DNA from: Streptomyces sp. SA15
Lineage (GTDB): Bacteria > Actinomycetota > Actinomycetes > Streptomycetales > Streptomycetaceae
Direction: 5' to 3'
Length of the DNA: 64,000 nt
Assembly (NCBI RefSeq): GCF_002291145.1
Contig: NZ_NTGE01000093.1
Coordinates: 213,691-277,690 of the forward strand
How positions within the stretch are numbered: the stretch's first letter is position 1; each line of letters opens with the position of its first letter. A program made the position numbers and the translations under genes. Under the pieces are notes generated by a model. The model was given only the letters and a program-made list of their open reading frames with translations, made no database searches and had not been told where the DNA came from. Shown here piece by piece: positions 28,301-36,020 of the stretch.

Positions 28301-31300
28301 GTTGAGCTGGCCGGTTGCGGGGTGCTGCCCGCCGCGCAGGCCAGGGAGTTCACCCCGCCCGCACTGGCCGAGATCGAGGAGCGGGAGGCCAACCGGCGCA
28401 CGGAGCTGCGCCAGGAACACGACGAACTCGTCGCCGAGCTGCACCGCGCGCAGGCCGACGGCGCCGTGACCGACGACCAGGACCTGCGCCTGCAGGAGCT
28501 GCTGGCCGACGCCCGCGCCCGGCTCGACGGCACCGACACGCACGACCTGATCGCGGTACGGCGGGCGCTCGACACCGTACGGCGCGACCTGCCCGCCTTC
28601 CGACAGCAGGCCGCAGACCGGATCCGTGCCCGCCTCGACGCCCTGGACCTCACCACGGAGGAGCGCTCCCAGGTCCTGCGGCACCTGGACACCGGCGGCC
28701 TGGCCACCGCCGCCGACCTCGTCTACTTCCTGGAGATCGGCGAACCCGTCCCGGAGATCGAGACCGGCGAGGCCCATCTGACCGAGTTCTTCCCGGCCGT
28801 GCCCGACGGCCTGCCGGGGGGTGTCGACCGCGGCCTCGTCGACCTCGTCCGGTCCGGCGGCAAGCACCCGACGGTCCCTGTCCTGGACTACGGCGGCCTC
28901 TCCACCGACGAGGCGGCCCTAGCGGCCGATGCCCTCGACGCGTGGCGGGAGCTCGGCGCGACCGAGCCGAAGGACCGGCTCGAAGTGTCCGCGCGACGGC
29001 AGCTGCTCCCGGCTCTCAAACTCCTCGGCTACGACGCCAAGAGCGCGAAGCCACTGGACGAGCGGTCTCCGAACCTGCGCCGACGCGAGTACCGCTTCTT
29101 CGAGGCGATCGAGGTGGAGATCAATGGCAGGGCGAAGGCGCCCGCGTTCGGCTCGCAGATCAGGGAGCAGGGCGGCAGCCTCCGCGTGCTGATGGTATGG
29201 GGCCGCCCGCACGCCAAGGTCGTCATGAGCTGGGCGGAGCGGGACACCAGCGGAGGGAGCCTGCTCGTCGTCTACTTCGGCACGCTGAGCCGCGAGGCTC
29301 GCGTCGAGTTCGCCGTCGGCTCAGACCAGTTGCAACCCTTGCTCGTCGTGGACGACGCCGCCCTTGCCTATCTCGCCGCCCGAGGCAACCGCCAGGTCAG
29401 CACGGCCACGCAGGCGCTCCTGCCGTTCTCCGGCGTCAACCCGTACATCAGGGAGAAGCGTGGCCGGATCGGAGGCGAGATGTTCTACGGCCGTGACGCC
29501 GAACGCAAGAGCATCCTGGACCCGCGCGGCACCCAGGTCATCTTCGGCGGCCGCGGCCTGGGCAAGTCGGCCTTGCTCGCCGACGCCGGGGAACGGTTCA
29601 CGGAGCAGCGCCCCGGCTACCACCAGGCGGTGTACGTCAACCTCGACCAGGAGAACATCGGCAAGGGCAGCTCCCTGGGACCGGAGGCGCTGTGGAGCGT
29701 CCTGGACCGGGAGCTGGCCGCGGCGCAGGTACTGGGCCGGCCGCAGGGCCGCAGGTCGCGGCAGGACATCTCCGAACGGGTGCGCGCCGGCATCCGGGCC
29801 TGGCTCGATGGGGACTCACGCCGCCGGCTGCTGATCCTGCTCGACGAGTGCGACCAGTTCTTCGAGGCGGACGCCCCCCGCTTCGACCAGACCAAGAAGC
29901 TCAAGGGCCTCGGCTCCGACACCAAGGACCACGCCAAGGTGGTCTTCGCCGGACTGCACTCCGTGCAGCGGTTCTCCAAGCTGGCGAGCAACGGGCCGTT
30001 CGGCCACCTCGCGCAGACCCCGAAGGTGATCGGCCCGCTCGCTCCCCAGTTCGCCGCCGAACTGCTGGTCGAGCCGATGCGGGCGCTCGGCTTCGAGTTC
30101 CAGGACATGGACCTCGTCAACCGGGTGCTCGGCTACTGCTCCTACCAGCCGTTCCTGCTGCAGATGTTCGGTCACCGGCTGGTCGAGCTGATGCACCGCA
30201 AGCGGGCGCGGCGCGGAGCCGAGGGACCCCCGTACCGGGTGGAGGTCGCCGACGTAGAGGTCGTGGAGTTGGACGCTGGGCTCAGGGACGGCATTTCGGC
30301 GGCCTTCAAGGACACGTTGAGCCTCGACCACCGCTACGACGTGATCGCCAACGTGCTGGCACACCATGCCCGCCACCGCGGCCTGGAGGTGCGGCTGAGC
30401 GACACCGAACTGCGCGAGGAGTGCGAGACGTTCTGGCGCAGGGGCTTCGAACAGCTCGACACGGAGGGCTTCCGCGCCTATCTCTCCGAGATGGTGGGCC
30501 TCGGCATCCTCGCTCCCAACCACGACGGCCAGGGCTGGCATCTGCGTGGCCCGAACGCCCTGCGCATGATCGGCACTTCCCACGAGGTGGAAGCCCGCCT
30601 GCTCAGGGCCGAACATGACTGCGAACTCCAGGAGAGCATCGTGCAGGAGGGCCGCCCCGAGCTGCCCGACGGCCGGCCGGCTCCGCTCACCATCACCCAG
30701 CTGGACGATCTGCTCGGCGAGCGATCCAACCAGACGAGGGTCGTCCTCGGCACGTCCGCCACTGGCGTCACCGACGTCGGCAACACCCTGCGGACGATCG
30801 CCGGACGCATCGCCGACTGGGTGCTGCCGCCCGTCGGCAGGCCCAGTGTCTACAAGCAGGAACTCACGGGCGGACGCCCGCGTGAACGGCGCGTCGTCAT
30901 CAGCGACTTCGCCCGCTACCCGGCGCGACCCGAGACCTGCCGGGAGGCCGTCGACCTGGCCGAGACGCTGCTGCCCGAGACCCCGGGGGTGACCCGCGCG
31001 GTTGTCCTCGTCACAGACCCCGCCCAGCTGGCCCTGTGGCGCACCTTGCTGACGGGCAACGAACCCACCTCGGCCGTCCCCGTGGTGCTGCGCCGCCACG
31101 ATCGCCGCAGCCTGCACGGCTGGGCGCAGCGCGTCGACATGTTCCACACGGAGGGCCGCCTTGACCGTCTCCACGAGCTGACCGGCGGCTGGCCCCTCCT
31201 GGTCGGCCGCGCACATAGCCTGCACGAGGAACTGGGCGACCCCGACGAGGTGCTGCGCCGCCTGGCCGACCTGCGCACGGACCAGGCCAAGGCCCGCGCT

Positions 31301-31549
31301 TTCGCCGAGGCGACCGGTGTGTTCACGGACTCGCTGCTCGCGACCGGATACCAGGCCCTCGATGACGAGTTCAAGGAGGGCCTGTTCGACCTGGAGAGCG
31401 CGGTGACCGCCGTGGCGGTCCAGATCGAGGACGAGGACGAGGCCCGCTGGATCGTCAGCTGTCTCGATGCCCTCCAGGTGTTCGACCGCGAGGACACCCA
31501 GCTGCGCCTGGAGCCACTGCTCCGCCAGTGCGTGGCGCTTCGCGCGTGA
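25385..31549 (+). CDS. Giant P-loop (AAA/STAND-like) ATPase, 2054 aa
   Basis: A very large protein with a single clear ATPase near its C-terminal third. Walker A is GGRGLGKSA at 1388-1396, preceded by FYGRDAERKSIL, as in Orc/STAND-type ATPases. Walker B is LLILLDECDQFF near 1483. A helical region with PFLLQMFGHRLVELMHRK and a likely winged helix follow, then about 300 further residues. The first 430 residues are mostly helical; residues 430-590 are a Pro/Ala/Asp-rich linker ending in a DRDADRDADKDEDADKD stretch. Helical segments fill 600-1350. I chose ATG 25385 (GGAG about 11 nt upstream); the frame stays open further 5' inside the previous gene. Codon 436 is TTA (26690). This plan is common in large antiviral ATPases, but no known system matches. 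Confidence 0.8.
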   Translation: MQDRYRVVTGPPLSPSRVSVEGLEGLAAALNALEHPAVTALNDLTVGMVELAFNSLPPRDRQELLGSLGIRMAAPRRAGSALCRDVLARLRRESLQHTCTCRVRELTITVMNQVGRYVFAQDGETVSDPVSRWGATLVRTTVFAWCNASVADARILAWAADQDWFTATADEKETARLAAVGDAARSVVAAHAGFVPGAPEDQDLSPAGDGEGERAAVSDRPRTDAPASETAAPDPATSNDMPATVSEDSRSVEATDPEAVCRQLESAVAEARQAAAKVIGAVADGRPPQDEDLLPLTALGAVFDSADAVLRAAGLAGVPRRLEDMTRAAQAHRAAHEHDLQARETLRELLDVACRPDSPAASAAEAVRGAARRLLETPVWEETQRQENAALAALARLIRLGRQADAATEILGLQEQVVRVLPACAMAAVMAPELTLARPEDAGHGPVGAEADGTEPTSGTTTVEPGAVPPAGPTAPVEQTDEKTGEIAGHLIEGTVPHPAPEPEATAPARTASGAPRADDAPAVTPAVADPAPLTDPDAGLPATSAPEADITPETAKATPLSVDGDRDADRDADKDEDADKDSDEAAAERALAQLVVQRRFGLAHHVAKTVGHPEPQVAALRLAGAAALLTSGDSQGARLTADLLQQYSGHAGRDAEGSELLLLPALLRTALITGDHLAGAQLKALVPRLPDRLGEVATAVADRALSGALMIASPLVVIADTFGTEARLRELREQCRALLAPPRLRFARATEIAKRWLAPEDGTLGTLLMTVVRDERDAVHRAREQAERLSKLTEINNEIDRMDRKHRSPSGKPLQGSGRQDLVHLVERAAGLVKEWCLAVDGTRRGDRSDGNRAVKEISSLRQSLLDGKEAVLGELEQLARRSGALPAATAWAARASMEELFALLAGDTATTRPAGSLAPELLLDVELLKVCDTRDERPSLDRLLTAVDRSWQDALAERLANDAFAAARTVVELAGCGVLPAAQAREFTPPALAEIEEREANRRTELRQEHDELVAELHRAQADGAVTDDQDLRLQELLADARARLDGTDTHDLIAVRRALDTVRRDLPAFRQQAADRIRARLDALDLTTEERSQVLRHLDTGGLATAADLVYFLEIGEPVPEIETGEAHLTEFFPAVPDGLPGGVDRGLVDLVRSGGKHPTVPVLDYGGLSTDEAALAADALDAWRELGATEPKDRLEVSARRQLLPALKLLGYDAKSAKPLDERSPNLRRREYRFFEAIEVEINGRAKAPAFGSQIREQGGSLRVLMVWGRPHAKVVMSWAERDTSGGSLLVVYFGTLSREARVEFAVGSDQLQPLLVVDDAALAYLAARGNRQVSTATQALLPFSGVNPYIREKRGRIGGEMFYGRDAERKSILDPRGTQVIFGGRGLGKSALLADAGERFTEQRPGYHQAVYVNLDQENIGKGSSLGPEALWSVLDRELAAAQVLGRPQGRRSRQDISERVRAGIRAWLDGDSRRRLLILLDECDQFFEADAPRFDQTKKLKGLGSDTKDHAKVVFAGLHSVQRFSKLASNGPFGHLAQTPKVIGPLAPQFAAELLVEPMRALGFEFQDMDLVNRVLGYCSYQPFLLQMFGHRLVELMHRKRARRGAEGPPYRVEVADVEVVELDAGLRDGISAAFKDTLSLDHRYDVIANVLAHHARHRGLEVRLSDTELREECETFWRRGFEQLDTEGFRAYLSEMVGLGILAPNHDGQGWHLRGPNALRMIGTSHEVEARLLRAEHDCELQESIVQEGRPELPDGRPAPLTITQLDDLLGERSNQTRVVLGTSATGVTDVGNTLRTIAGRIADWVLPPVGRPSVYKQELTGGRPRERRVVISDFARYPARPETCREAVDLAETLLPETPGVTRAVVLVTDPAQLALWRTLLTGNEPTSAVPVVLRRHDRRSLHGWAQRVDMFHTEGRLDRLHELTGGWPLLVGRAHSLHEELGDPDEVLRRLADLRTDQAKARAFAEATGVFTDSLLATGYQALDDEFKEGLFDLESAVTAVAVQIEDEDEARWIVSCLDALQVFDREDTQLRLEPLLRQCVALRA

Positions 31550-31565
31550 GCACGGTGACACTGTG

Positions 31566-31593
31566 CCGGTCGCCCGCATGTCCGGGCGGCCGG
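31566..31593 (+). terminator. Hairpin terminator after the giant ATPase gene
   Basis: Arms at 31566-31576 and 31583-31593 (CCGGTCGCCCG / CGGGCGGCCGG) pair over 11 bp with one G-U, around a 6-nt loop, 16 bp after the stop codon. There is no long T tract, as is common in this genus. Confidence 0.65.
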
Positions 31594-31641
31594 TCGCGCT
31601 TCACGGTCATCTTCATGTGGAGGGAGGCTGATTCGGCGCCC

Positions 31642-31748
31642 TCAGGACAGTCCGGTGTCTCCGCCCGACCCGTATCGGTTCGGCTGCACCAGGCCGGTCT
31701 GGTAGGCGATGGCGACGAGCTGGGCGCGGTCGCGGACGTCCAGCCTCC
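31642..31748 (-). pseudogene. C-terminal remnant of a LuxR-type response regulator
   Basis: Only the last 35 or so codons of a NarL/LuxR response regulator remain. The stretch LDVRDRAQLVAIAYQTGLVQ is the typical end of the C-terminal helix-turn-helix, followed by PNRYGSGGDTGLS and a stop. It is joined in frame to the end of a decayed FAH gene at about 31748, so the receiver and most of the DNA-binding domain are missing. Confidence 0.65.
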
Positions 31749-32376
31749 ACCGGCTTGGGCGGGGCCTTGAGGGCGGTACCGCCGGGGGTGCCGGTCAACA
31801 GCAGGTCGCCTGGGCCGAGCCTCTGGAAGCGGGCGAGCAGCGTGAGTGCCTGCGCCGGACGGACGATCATGTCGGCGAGGGTGCGGTCCTGACGCAGATC
31901 ACCGTTGACGGACAACTTCAGCCGCAGATCAAGGAGATGGGTGAAGTCCTCCGGCTCCAGCAGCGCCAGGTACGGCCCCCGTCGGTGTGAAGGTCGGATA
32001 CGACTTGCTCTCGTAGAACTGGGTCTTGGTCAGCTGGACGTCGCGGGCGCTGACGTCATTGGTCAGTACGAGCCCGGCGACCTACGACGGCAGGTCCTGC
32101 TCGGTGACGACGGTGCCCACGGGCAGGGGAGCGCCCATGCCCAGGCCGAGTTCGACCTCGTAGTCGAGGAACTTGACGTGCGCGGGCCGGACGATCCTGT
32201 CGGCCGGGCCGCTGACCGAGCCGGACGCCTTGCGGAAGAAGGTGGGCGGGATCTCGCCGGTGAAACCCGAATCGCGGGCATGGCTGCGGTAGTTGACCAT
32301 CTGGGCGACCACCCGGCAGGGCGTGGTGACCGGGGAGAGCGCGACCAGGTCGGCGACGTCCGTTAACGACCCCTGT
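31749..32376 (-). pseudogene. Decayed fumarylacetoacetate hydrolase (FAH) family gene
   Basis: Pieces of an FAH-family hydrolase are readable on the minus strand: TTPCRVVAQMVNYRSHARDS, KASGSVSGPADRIVRPAHVK, FLDYEVELGLGMG, then after a TAG (32082-32084) VAGLVLTNDVSARDVQLTKT, and, after a one-base insertion in the C-run at 31976-31980, SVNGDLRQDRTLADMIVRPA and LLTGTPGGTALKAPPK. The TAG stands where a Tyr codon is expected. The N-terminal domain is mostly missing, with SLTDVADLVAL fused to the catalytic part. Nonsense, frameshift and truncations at both ends make it non-functional. Confidence 0.8.
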
Positions 32377-32440
32377 CCGTTAAGGACCCGGTGCGGTCTC
32401 CAAGAGCCCGGCCGGTTGCCTGCGGGCGGATCTTCGCACG

Positions 32441-33466
32441 TCAGAGATCCCGGGGCTTGCCCACTCGGACGGGGCCGCCGCTGGTGACGGACTCGATGGC
32501 GGCGAGGGCGATGGACAGGGCGGCGCGGGCGTCCTCGCCGGTGGCGGACGGGGTGCGTCCGGTGCGGACGCTGTCGGTGAAGTCGGCGAGTTCGGCCACG
32601 TAGGCGTCGTGGAAGAGGTGCTGGTCGTAGGTGACGCACTCGGCGGTGACACCGTCGGGGCCGTATGCGGTCAGGTGGGTGCGGCGGATGTCGCCCATGG
32701 TGAGCATGCCGGTCGAGCCGAGGACCTCGGCGCGTACGTCGTAGCCGTAGACGGCCTGGAAGCTGGCCTCGGCGGTGGCGAGGGCGCCGTTGTCGAAGCG
32801 GATGGTGACGACGGCGGTGTCGAGCAGGCCGCGGTCCTTGAAGTCGGGGCGGACCAGGGCGTCTGCCATCGCGGAGACCTCGACGGGTTCGGCGCCGGGG
32901 TTGAGGTGGCCCAGGACGTCGAAGTCGTGGATGAGGGTCTCCAGGAAGATCGTCCACGGCGGGATACGGGCAGGGTCGGCCAGTTCGGGGTCGCGGGTGA
33001 GCGAGCGCAGCAGCTGCGGTGTGCTGATGGCGCCGGCGGCGATCTTCTCGTGTGCGGCCCTGAACCCCGGGTCGTAGCGGCGGTTGAAGCCCACCTGGAG
33101 CGGTACGCCCGCGTCGGCGGCGGCCGCGATGGCGCGGTCGGCCTCTGCCAGGGTGACGGCCATGGGCTTCTCGCAGTAGACCGCCTTGCCCGCCTTGGCC
33201 GCCGCCTCGACGAGGCCGGCGTGGGTGCGGGCCGGGGTGGCGATCACCACGCCGTCGAGATGCGGGGCGGTGAGCAGTTCACCTATGTCCGTGTAGGTGG
33301 TGGCGCAGCCCAGCCGGTCGCCCAGGCGCTGCGCGGCGCCCGGGGCGGGATCGGCGATTGCGGCGAGCCGGACGCCCGGGAGCCGGTGGGCGAGGGTCTC
33401 GGCGTGGAACGAACCCATGCGGCCGGCGCCGATGAGGCCGACTGCGAGAGGCTGTTGGGCGGTCAT
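32441..33466 (-). CDS. Gfo/Idh/MocA-family NAD(P)-dependent dehydrogenase
   Basis: A 341-residue oxidoreductase of the Gfo/Idh/MocA family, close in appearance to inositol 2-dehydrogenase. The Rossmann motif GLIGAGRMGSFHAETLAHR opens the protein; CEKPMAVTLAEADRAI holds the conserved Lys of the EKP motif; LETLIHDFDVLGHL carries the conserved Asp and His near the active site. It would oxidise a sugar or polyol. It lies in the same direction as the TIM-barrel isomerase at 33809, with a 342-bp gap that holds a MITE-like insertion, suggesting a formerly tighter sugar operon under the LacI regulator at 34810. Confidence 0.88.
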   Translation of the reverse strand: MTAQQPLAVGLIGAGRMGSFHAETLAHRLPGVRLAAIADPAPGAAQRLGDRLGCATTYTDIGELLTAPHLDGVVIATPARTHAGLVEAAAKAGKAVYCEKPMAVTLAEADRAIAAAADAGVPLQVGFNRRYDPGFRAAHEKIAAGAISTPQLLRSLTRDPELADPARIPPWTIFLETLIHDFDVLGHLNPGAEPVEVSAMADALVRPDFKDRGLLDTAVVTIRFDNGALATAEASFQAVYGYDVRAEVLGSTGMLTMGDIRRTHLTAYGPDGVTAECVTYDQHLFHDAYVAELADFTDSVRTGRTPSATGEDARAALSIALAAIESVTSGGPVRVGKPRDL

Positions 33467-33517
33467 GAGGTGCTCCGTACGTCGTCGTCAGGGGTGGTCA
33501 CGGGGGCCGTGGCGGTC

Positions 33518-33790
33518 AGGGCCTGTGTCACATCTCCGGTCGGATCAGCGCGCGGCGGCGATGGGGGTGCCCCCGCGCGAGCCGAGCGAAGCCGGTTCGA
33601 GCGTGGGGGAGCGTGCGATCGCCAGGCGCCGGAGCGCACTCGATGGAGGTCCCCGCGCGAGGGTGTTCGAGCGTGGGGGAGGAGCCACGTGGGCGGTTCG
33701 GCAACGCGGCTGGGGGCCTCACGCCCTTGAGGCAGTGGGGGAGTGCCTGCCAGGCGTCGCGTGCCCGACCGGGGATGTGACACAGGCTCT
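33518..33790. mobile_element. MITE-like element with 26-bp terminal inverted repeats
   Basis: Two arms, 33518-33543 and 33765-33790, are inverted copies matching at 24 of 26 positions; both outer ends read GGCCTGTGTC-like or its complement. They enclose 273 bp in total without a coding frame. A possible 3-bp target duplication TCA lies at 33516-33518 and 33790-33792. Inside are two partial copies of a CCCCGCGCGAG to TCGAGCGTGGGGGAG hairpin unit (33563-33611, 33645-33681). It separates two sugar-catabolism genes. The same outer 11 bases end the palindrome at 42041-42100. Confidence 0.6.
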
Positions 33791-33808
33791 CAGGGGTCTC
33801 AGAGGTCC

Positions 33809-34591
33809 TCAGAGGGTGAAGGCGGAGCGGAAGCGCTCCAGGGCGAGCTCGCTGTCGTCGGAGGCCCACGCCTCCATCGCGACCGTGCCCTCGTAGCCGA
33901 GCTCTTTGAGGGCGCGGGCGACGGCGGGGTAGTTGATCTCCCCGGTTCCGGGTTCGCGGCGGCCGGGGACGTCGGCCACCTGGATCTCGCCGATCAGGCC
34001 CAGCGTATGGGCCCTGCGGACCAGCTCGATCAGATTCCCCTCGCCGATCTGCGCGTGGTACAGGTCCAGATTCATCCGCAGCCCGGGCCGGTCCACCGCC
34101 TGGACCAGGGCCAGAGTGTCGGCGGCCGTCGCGAACGGCACACCGGGGTGGTCGACGGCCGTGTTGAGGTTCTCCAGTGTGAAGACCACCCCGGTGTTCT
34201 CGCCCAGTTCGGCGAGGCGGGTGAGCGTGCGATGGGCGGCGATCCACATCTCCCCCGTGGCCGGACCGGTCACCGGCACCACCGGCAGGCCCTCGCCGTC
34301 CAGTCCGGTGCCGTGCAGGTTCAGCCGGGAGCAGCCCAGTTGCTCGGCCGCACGGACCGACTCCTGGGCGGTGCGCAGGAGTTCGTCCGCACCCTCCTCG
34401 TCGGTCAGACCGCCGCGGATGTAGCCGGTCATGGAGGAGAACTCGGCAGGGGTCCGGGCCAGGGCGTCCAGGTCGTGCCGGGTCCAGTCCCAGATCTCGA
34501 CCTGGAAGCCGGCGTCGTGGATACGCCGTGCCCGCTCGTCGATCGGCAGATCCAGGAACACCATCTCGGCGCAGACCGCCAGTGCGTACAT
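33809..34591 (-). CDS. TIM-barrel sugar isomerase/epimerase (hydroxypyruvate isomerase-like)
   Basis: A 260-residue xylose-isomerase-like TIM barrel. Family marks are FLDLPIDERARRIHDAGFQ, LNLHGTGLDGEG, VVFTLENLN with the metal-binding Glu, LRMNLDLYHAQIGEGNLIEL with Asp and His, and IQVADVPGRREPGTGEINY. This pattern fits the hydroxypyruvate isomerase/sugar-phosphate isomerase group. I prefer ATG 34591, 9 nt after AGAAGG; a GTG two codons earlier is too close to that site. The divergent region upstream carries an array of LacI-type operators, so it is probably repressed by the neighbouring LacI protein. Confidence 0.85.
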   Translation of the reverse strand: MYALAVCAEMVFLDLPIDERARRIHDAGFQVEIWDWTRHDLDALARTPAEFSSMTGYIRGGLTDEEGADELLRTAQESVRAAEQLGCSRLNLHGTGLDGEGLPVVPVTGPATGEMWIAAHRTLTRLAELGENTGVVFTLENLNTAVDHPGVPFATAADTLALVQAVDRPGLRMNLDLYHAQIGEGNLIELVRRAHTLGLIGEIQVADVPGRREPGTGEINYPAVARALKELGYEGTVAMEAWASDDSELALERFRSAFTL

Positions 34592-34621
34592 CGCCACGTA
34601 CCTTCTCTCCGCTGTGGTTCG

Positions 34622-34768
34622 CTAGAACGTCCAGCTACTGCAACGTCCTAGCTACTGGAGCGTCCTAGCTACTAGAACGTTCTAGCGCCAGCTCTTGGGC
34701 AGCAGTACGCCAGCCGCCGTGCACCCATGTCAAGACGTCGGTGGCCGAAGACAGCTAGAACGTTCTAT
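34622..34768. promoter_or_regulatory. LacI operator array
   Basis: Two strong palindromes, CTAGAACGTTCTAG (34672-34685) and TAGAACGTTCTA (34756-34767), are joined by three degenerate copies. Their ACGT or GCGT cores start at 34627, 34643, 34660 and 34677, a spacing of 16-17 bp, and each is followed by a CTAGCTACT-like stretch. The array lies between the isomerase and the lacI gene. A central CG in a perfect palindrome is the hallmark of LacI-family operators. Confidence 0.75.
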
Positions 34769-34809
34769 AGTCAGCGCTCGAGGTGACGTCCCCGACCAGG
34801 GAGGACACA

Positions 34810-35832
34810 GTGCCAGGGAACCCGGCGGGGCCCGGCGGAAAGCGGCCGACGCTCGCCGACGTGGCGGCGCGGGCGGGCGTGTCCACGGCGCTGGTCTCCA
34901 TCGTGATGCGCGGCGCGAAGGGCGCCGGCTCGGCCACCCGTGAGCGTGTCCTGCAGGCCGCGCGGGAGATCGGTTACCGTCCGGACGCCCGGGCGCGACT
35001 GCTGCGCAGCCACCGTTCCCAGTTGCTCGGTGTGCAGTTCGGCCTCCAGCATCCGTTCCACTCCGACCTCGTCGAGGGCATCTACGCGGCGGCCGAACCG
35101 GCCGGTTACCAGATCGTGTTGAGCGCCGTGGCCGCGAGACGCGGCGAACAGCGCGCCGTCGAGACGCTGCTCGCCGACCGGTGCGAGGCGCTGATCCTGC
35201 TCGGCCCGCAGGCCCCCGCCGCGCGGCTGGCGGAACTCGCCGGGCAGCTGCCCGTCGTCTCCGTGGCCCGGCGGCTGCGGCCGTCGATCCCCGGCCTGGA
35301 GGTCGTGCGGACCGCCGACGACGAAGGAGCCCGCCAGGCCGTGGACCACCTCGTCGCTCTGGGCCACCGCGACATCGCCCACATCGACGGCGGCCGGGCA
35401 CCGGGCGCAGCCGACCGGCGCCGTGGCTACCGCACCGCCATGAACCGCCACGGCCTGGGCGGACACATCCGCATCCTCGCCGGCGGGCTGACCGAGGAGG
35501 ACGGCGCCGCGGCCGCCCGGACGCTGTCGGCGGCCCGCCCGCGCCCCACCGCCGTGATGGCCTTCAACGACCGCTGCGCGACCGGCGTTCTCGACACCTT
35601 CCTCCGCTCCGGCGTCGCGGTCCCCGGCGACATCTCCGTCGTAGGCTTCGACGACAGCCACCTGGCCCGCCTGGCCCACATCGACCTCACCACCGTCGGA
35701 CAGGACATCCCCCGCCTCGCCCACCTCGCCGTCGGCCGGGCCGTCGCACGCCTGGAGGGCGACGAGATCCCCGCCGGGGAACAGGTCATCGCCCCCCGCC
35801 TTGTCATCCGGGGCACGACCGCTCCGCCCTGA
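34810..35832 (+). CDS. LacI-family transcriptional repressor
   Basis: A 340-residue LacI-family regulator. The N-terminal headpiece reads PTLADVAARAGVSTALVSIV, with the recognition helix and a hinge at ERVLQAAREIGYRPDARARLL. The effector domain follows: LGVQFGLQHPFHSDLVEGI, HLVALGHRDIAHIDGG, AVMAFNDRCATGVL and DISVVGFDDSHLARLAH. The periplasmic-binding fold is intact. I take GTG 34810 because GGGAGG precedes it by 5 nt; a GTG nine codons earlier lacks such a site. It faces the isomerase and dehydrogenase genes across the palindromic array, so autoregulation and repression of those genes by a sugar-released mechanism is likely. Confidence 0.9.
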   Translation: MPGNPAGPGGKRPTLADVAARAGVSTALVSIVMRGAKGAGSATRERVLQAAREIGYRPDARARLLRSHRSQLLGVQFGLQHPFHSDLVEGIYAAAEPAGYQIVLSAVAARRGEQRAVETLLADRCEALILLGPQAPAARLAELAGQLPVVSVARRLRPSIPGLEVVRTADDEGARQAVDHLVALGHRDIAHIDGGRAPGAADRRRGYRTAMNRHGLGGHIRILAGGLTEEDGAAAARTLSAARPRPTAVMAFNDRCATGVLDTFLRSGVAVPGDISVVGFDDSHLARLAHIDLTTVGQDIPRLAHLAVGRAVARLEGDEIPAGEQVIAPRLVIRGTTAPP

Positions 35833-35836
35833 GCCT

Positions 35837-35856
35837 CAGGCCCGCACAAGGGCCTG
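35837..35856 (+). terminator. Hairpin terminator after lacI
   Basis: CAGGCCC and GGGCCTG (35837-35843 and 35850-35856) form a perfect 7-bp stem with a 6-nt loop starting 5 bp after the lacI stop codon. Confidence 0.55.
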
Positions 35857-36020
35857 GAAGCCCAGGGCGACACCCGCTCGGCTGATCGACGCGCTGAAAC
35901 AACGGATGCGCGACCGTCATACGGATGTCAGAGGGTCGGCGCCCGCCGACACTCAGGTGATCGTAGAGCCATCCCCGGTTGACGCCGATCCTCTCGGCGT
36001 GCAGCCATTCTTCGCGCGGC

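Noticed and set aside
35857..36020. Possible gene fragment on the minus strand (EEWLHAERIGVNRGWLYDHL)
   Set aside because: A short reading of protein-like composition is present, but it is too short to name and has no start or neighbour that supports it.
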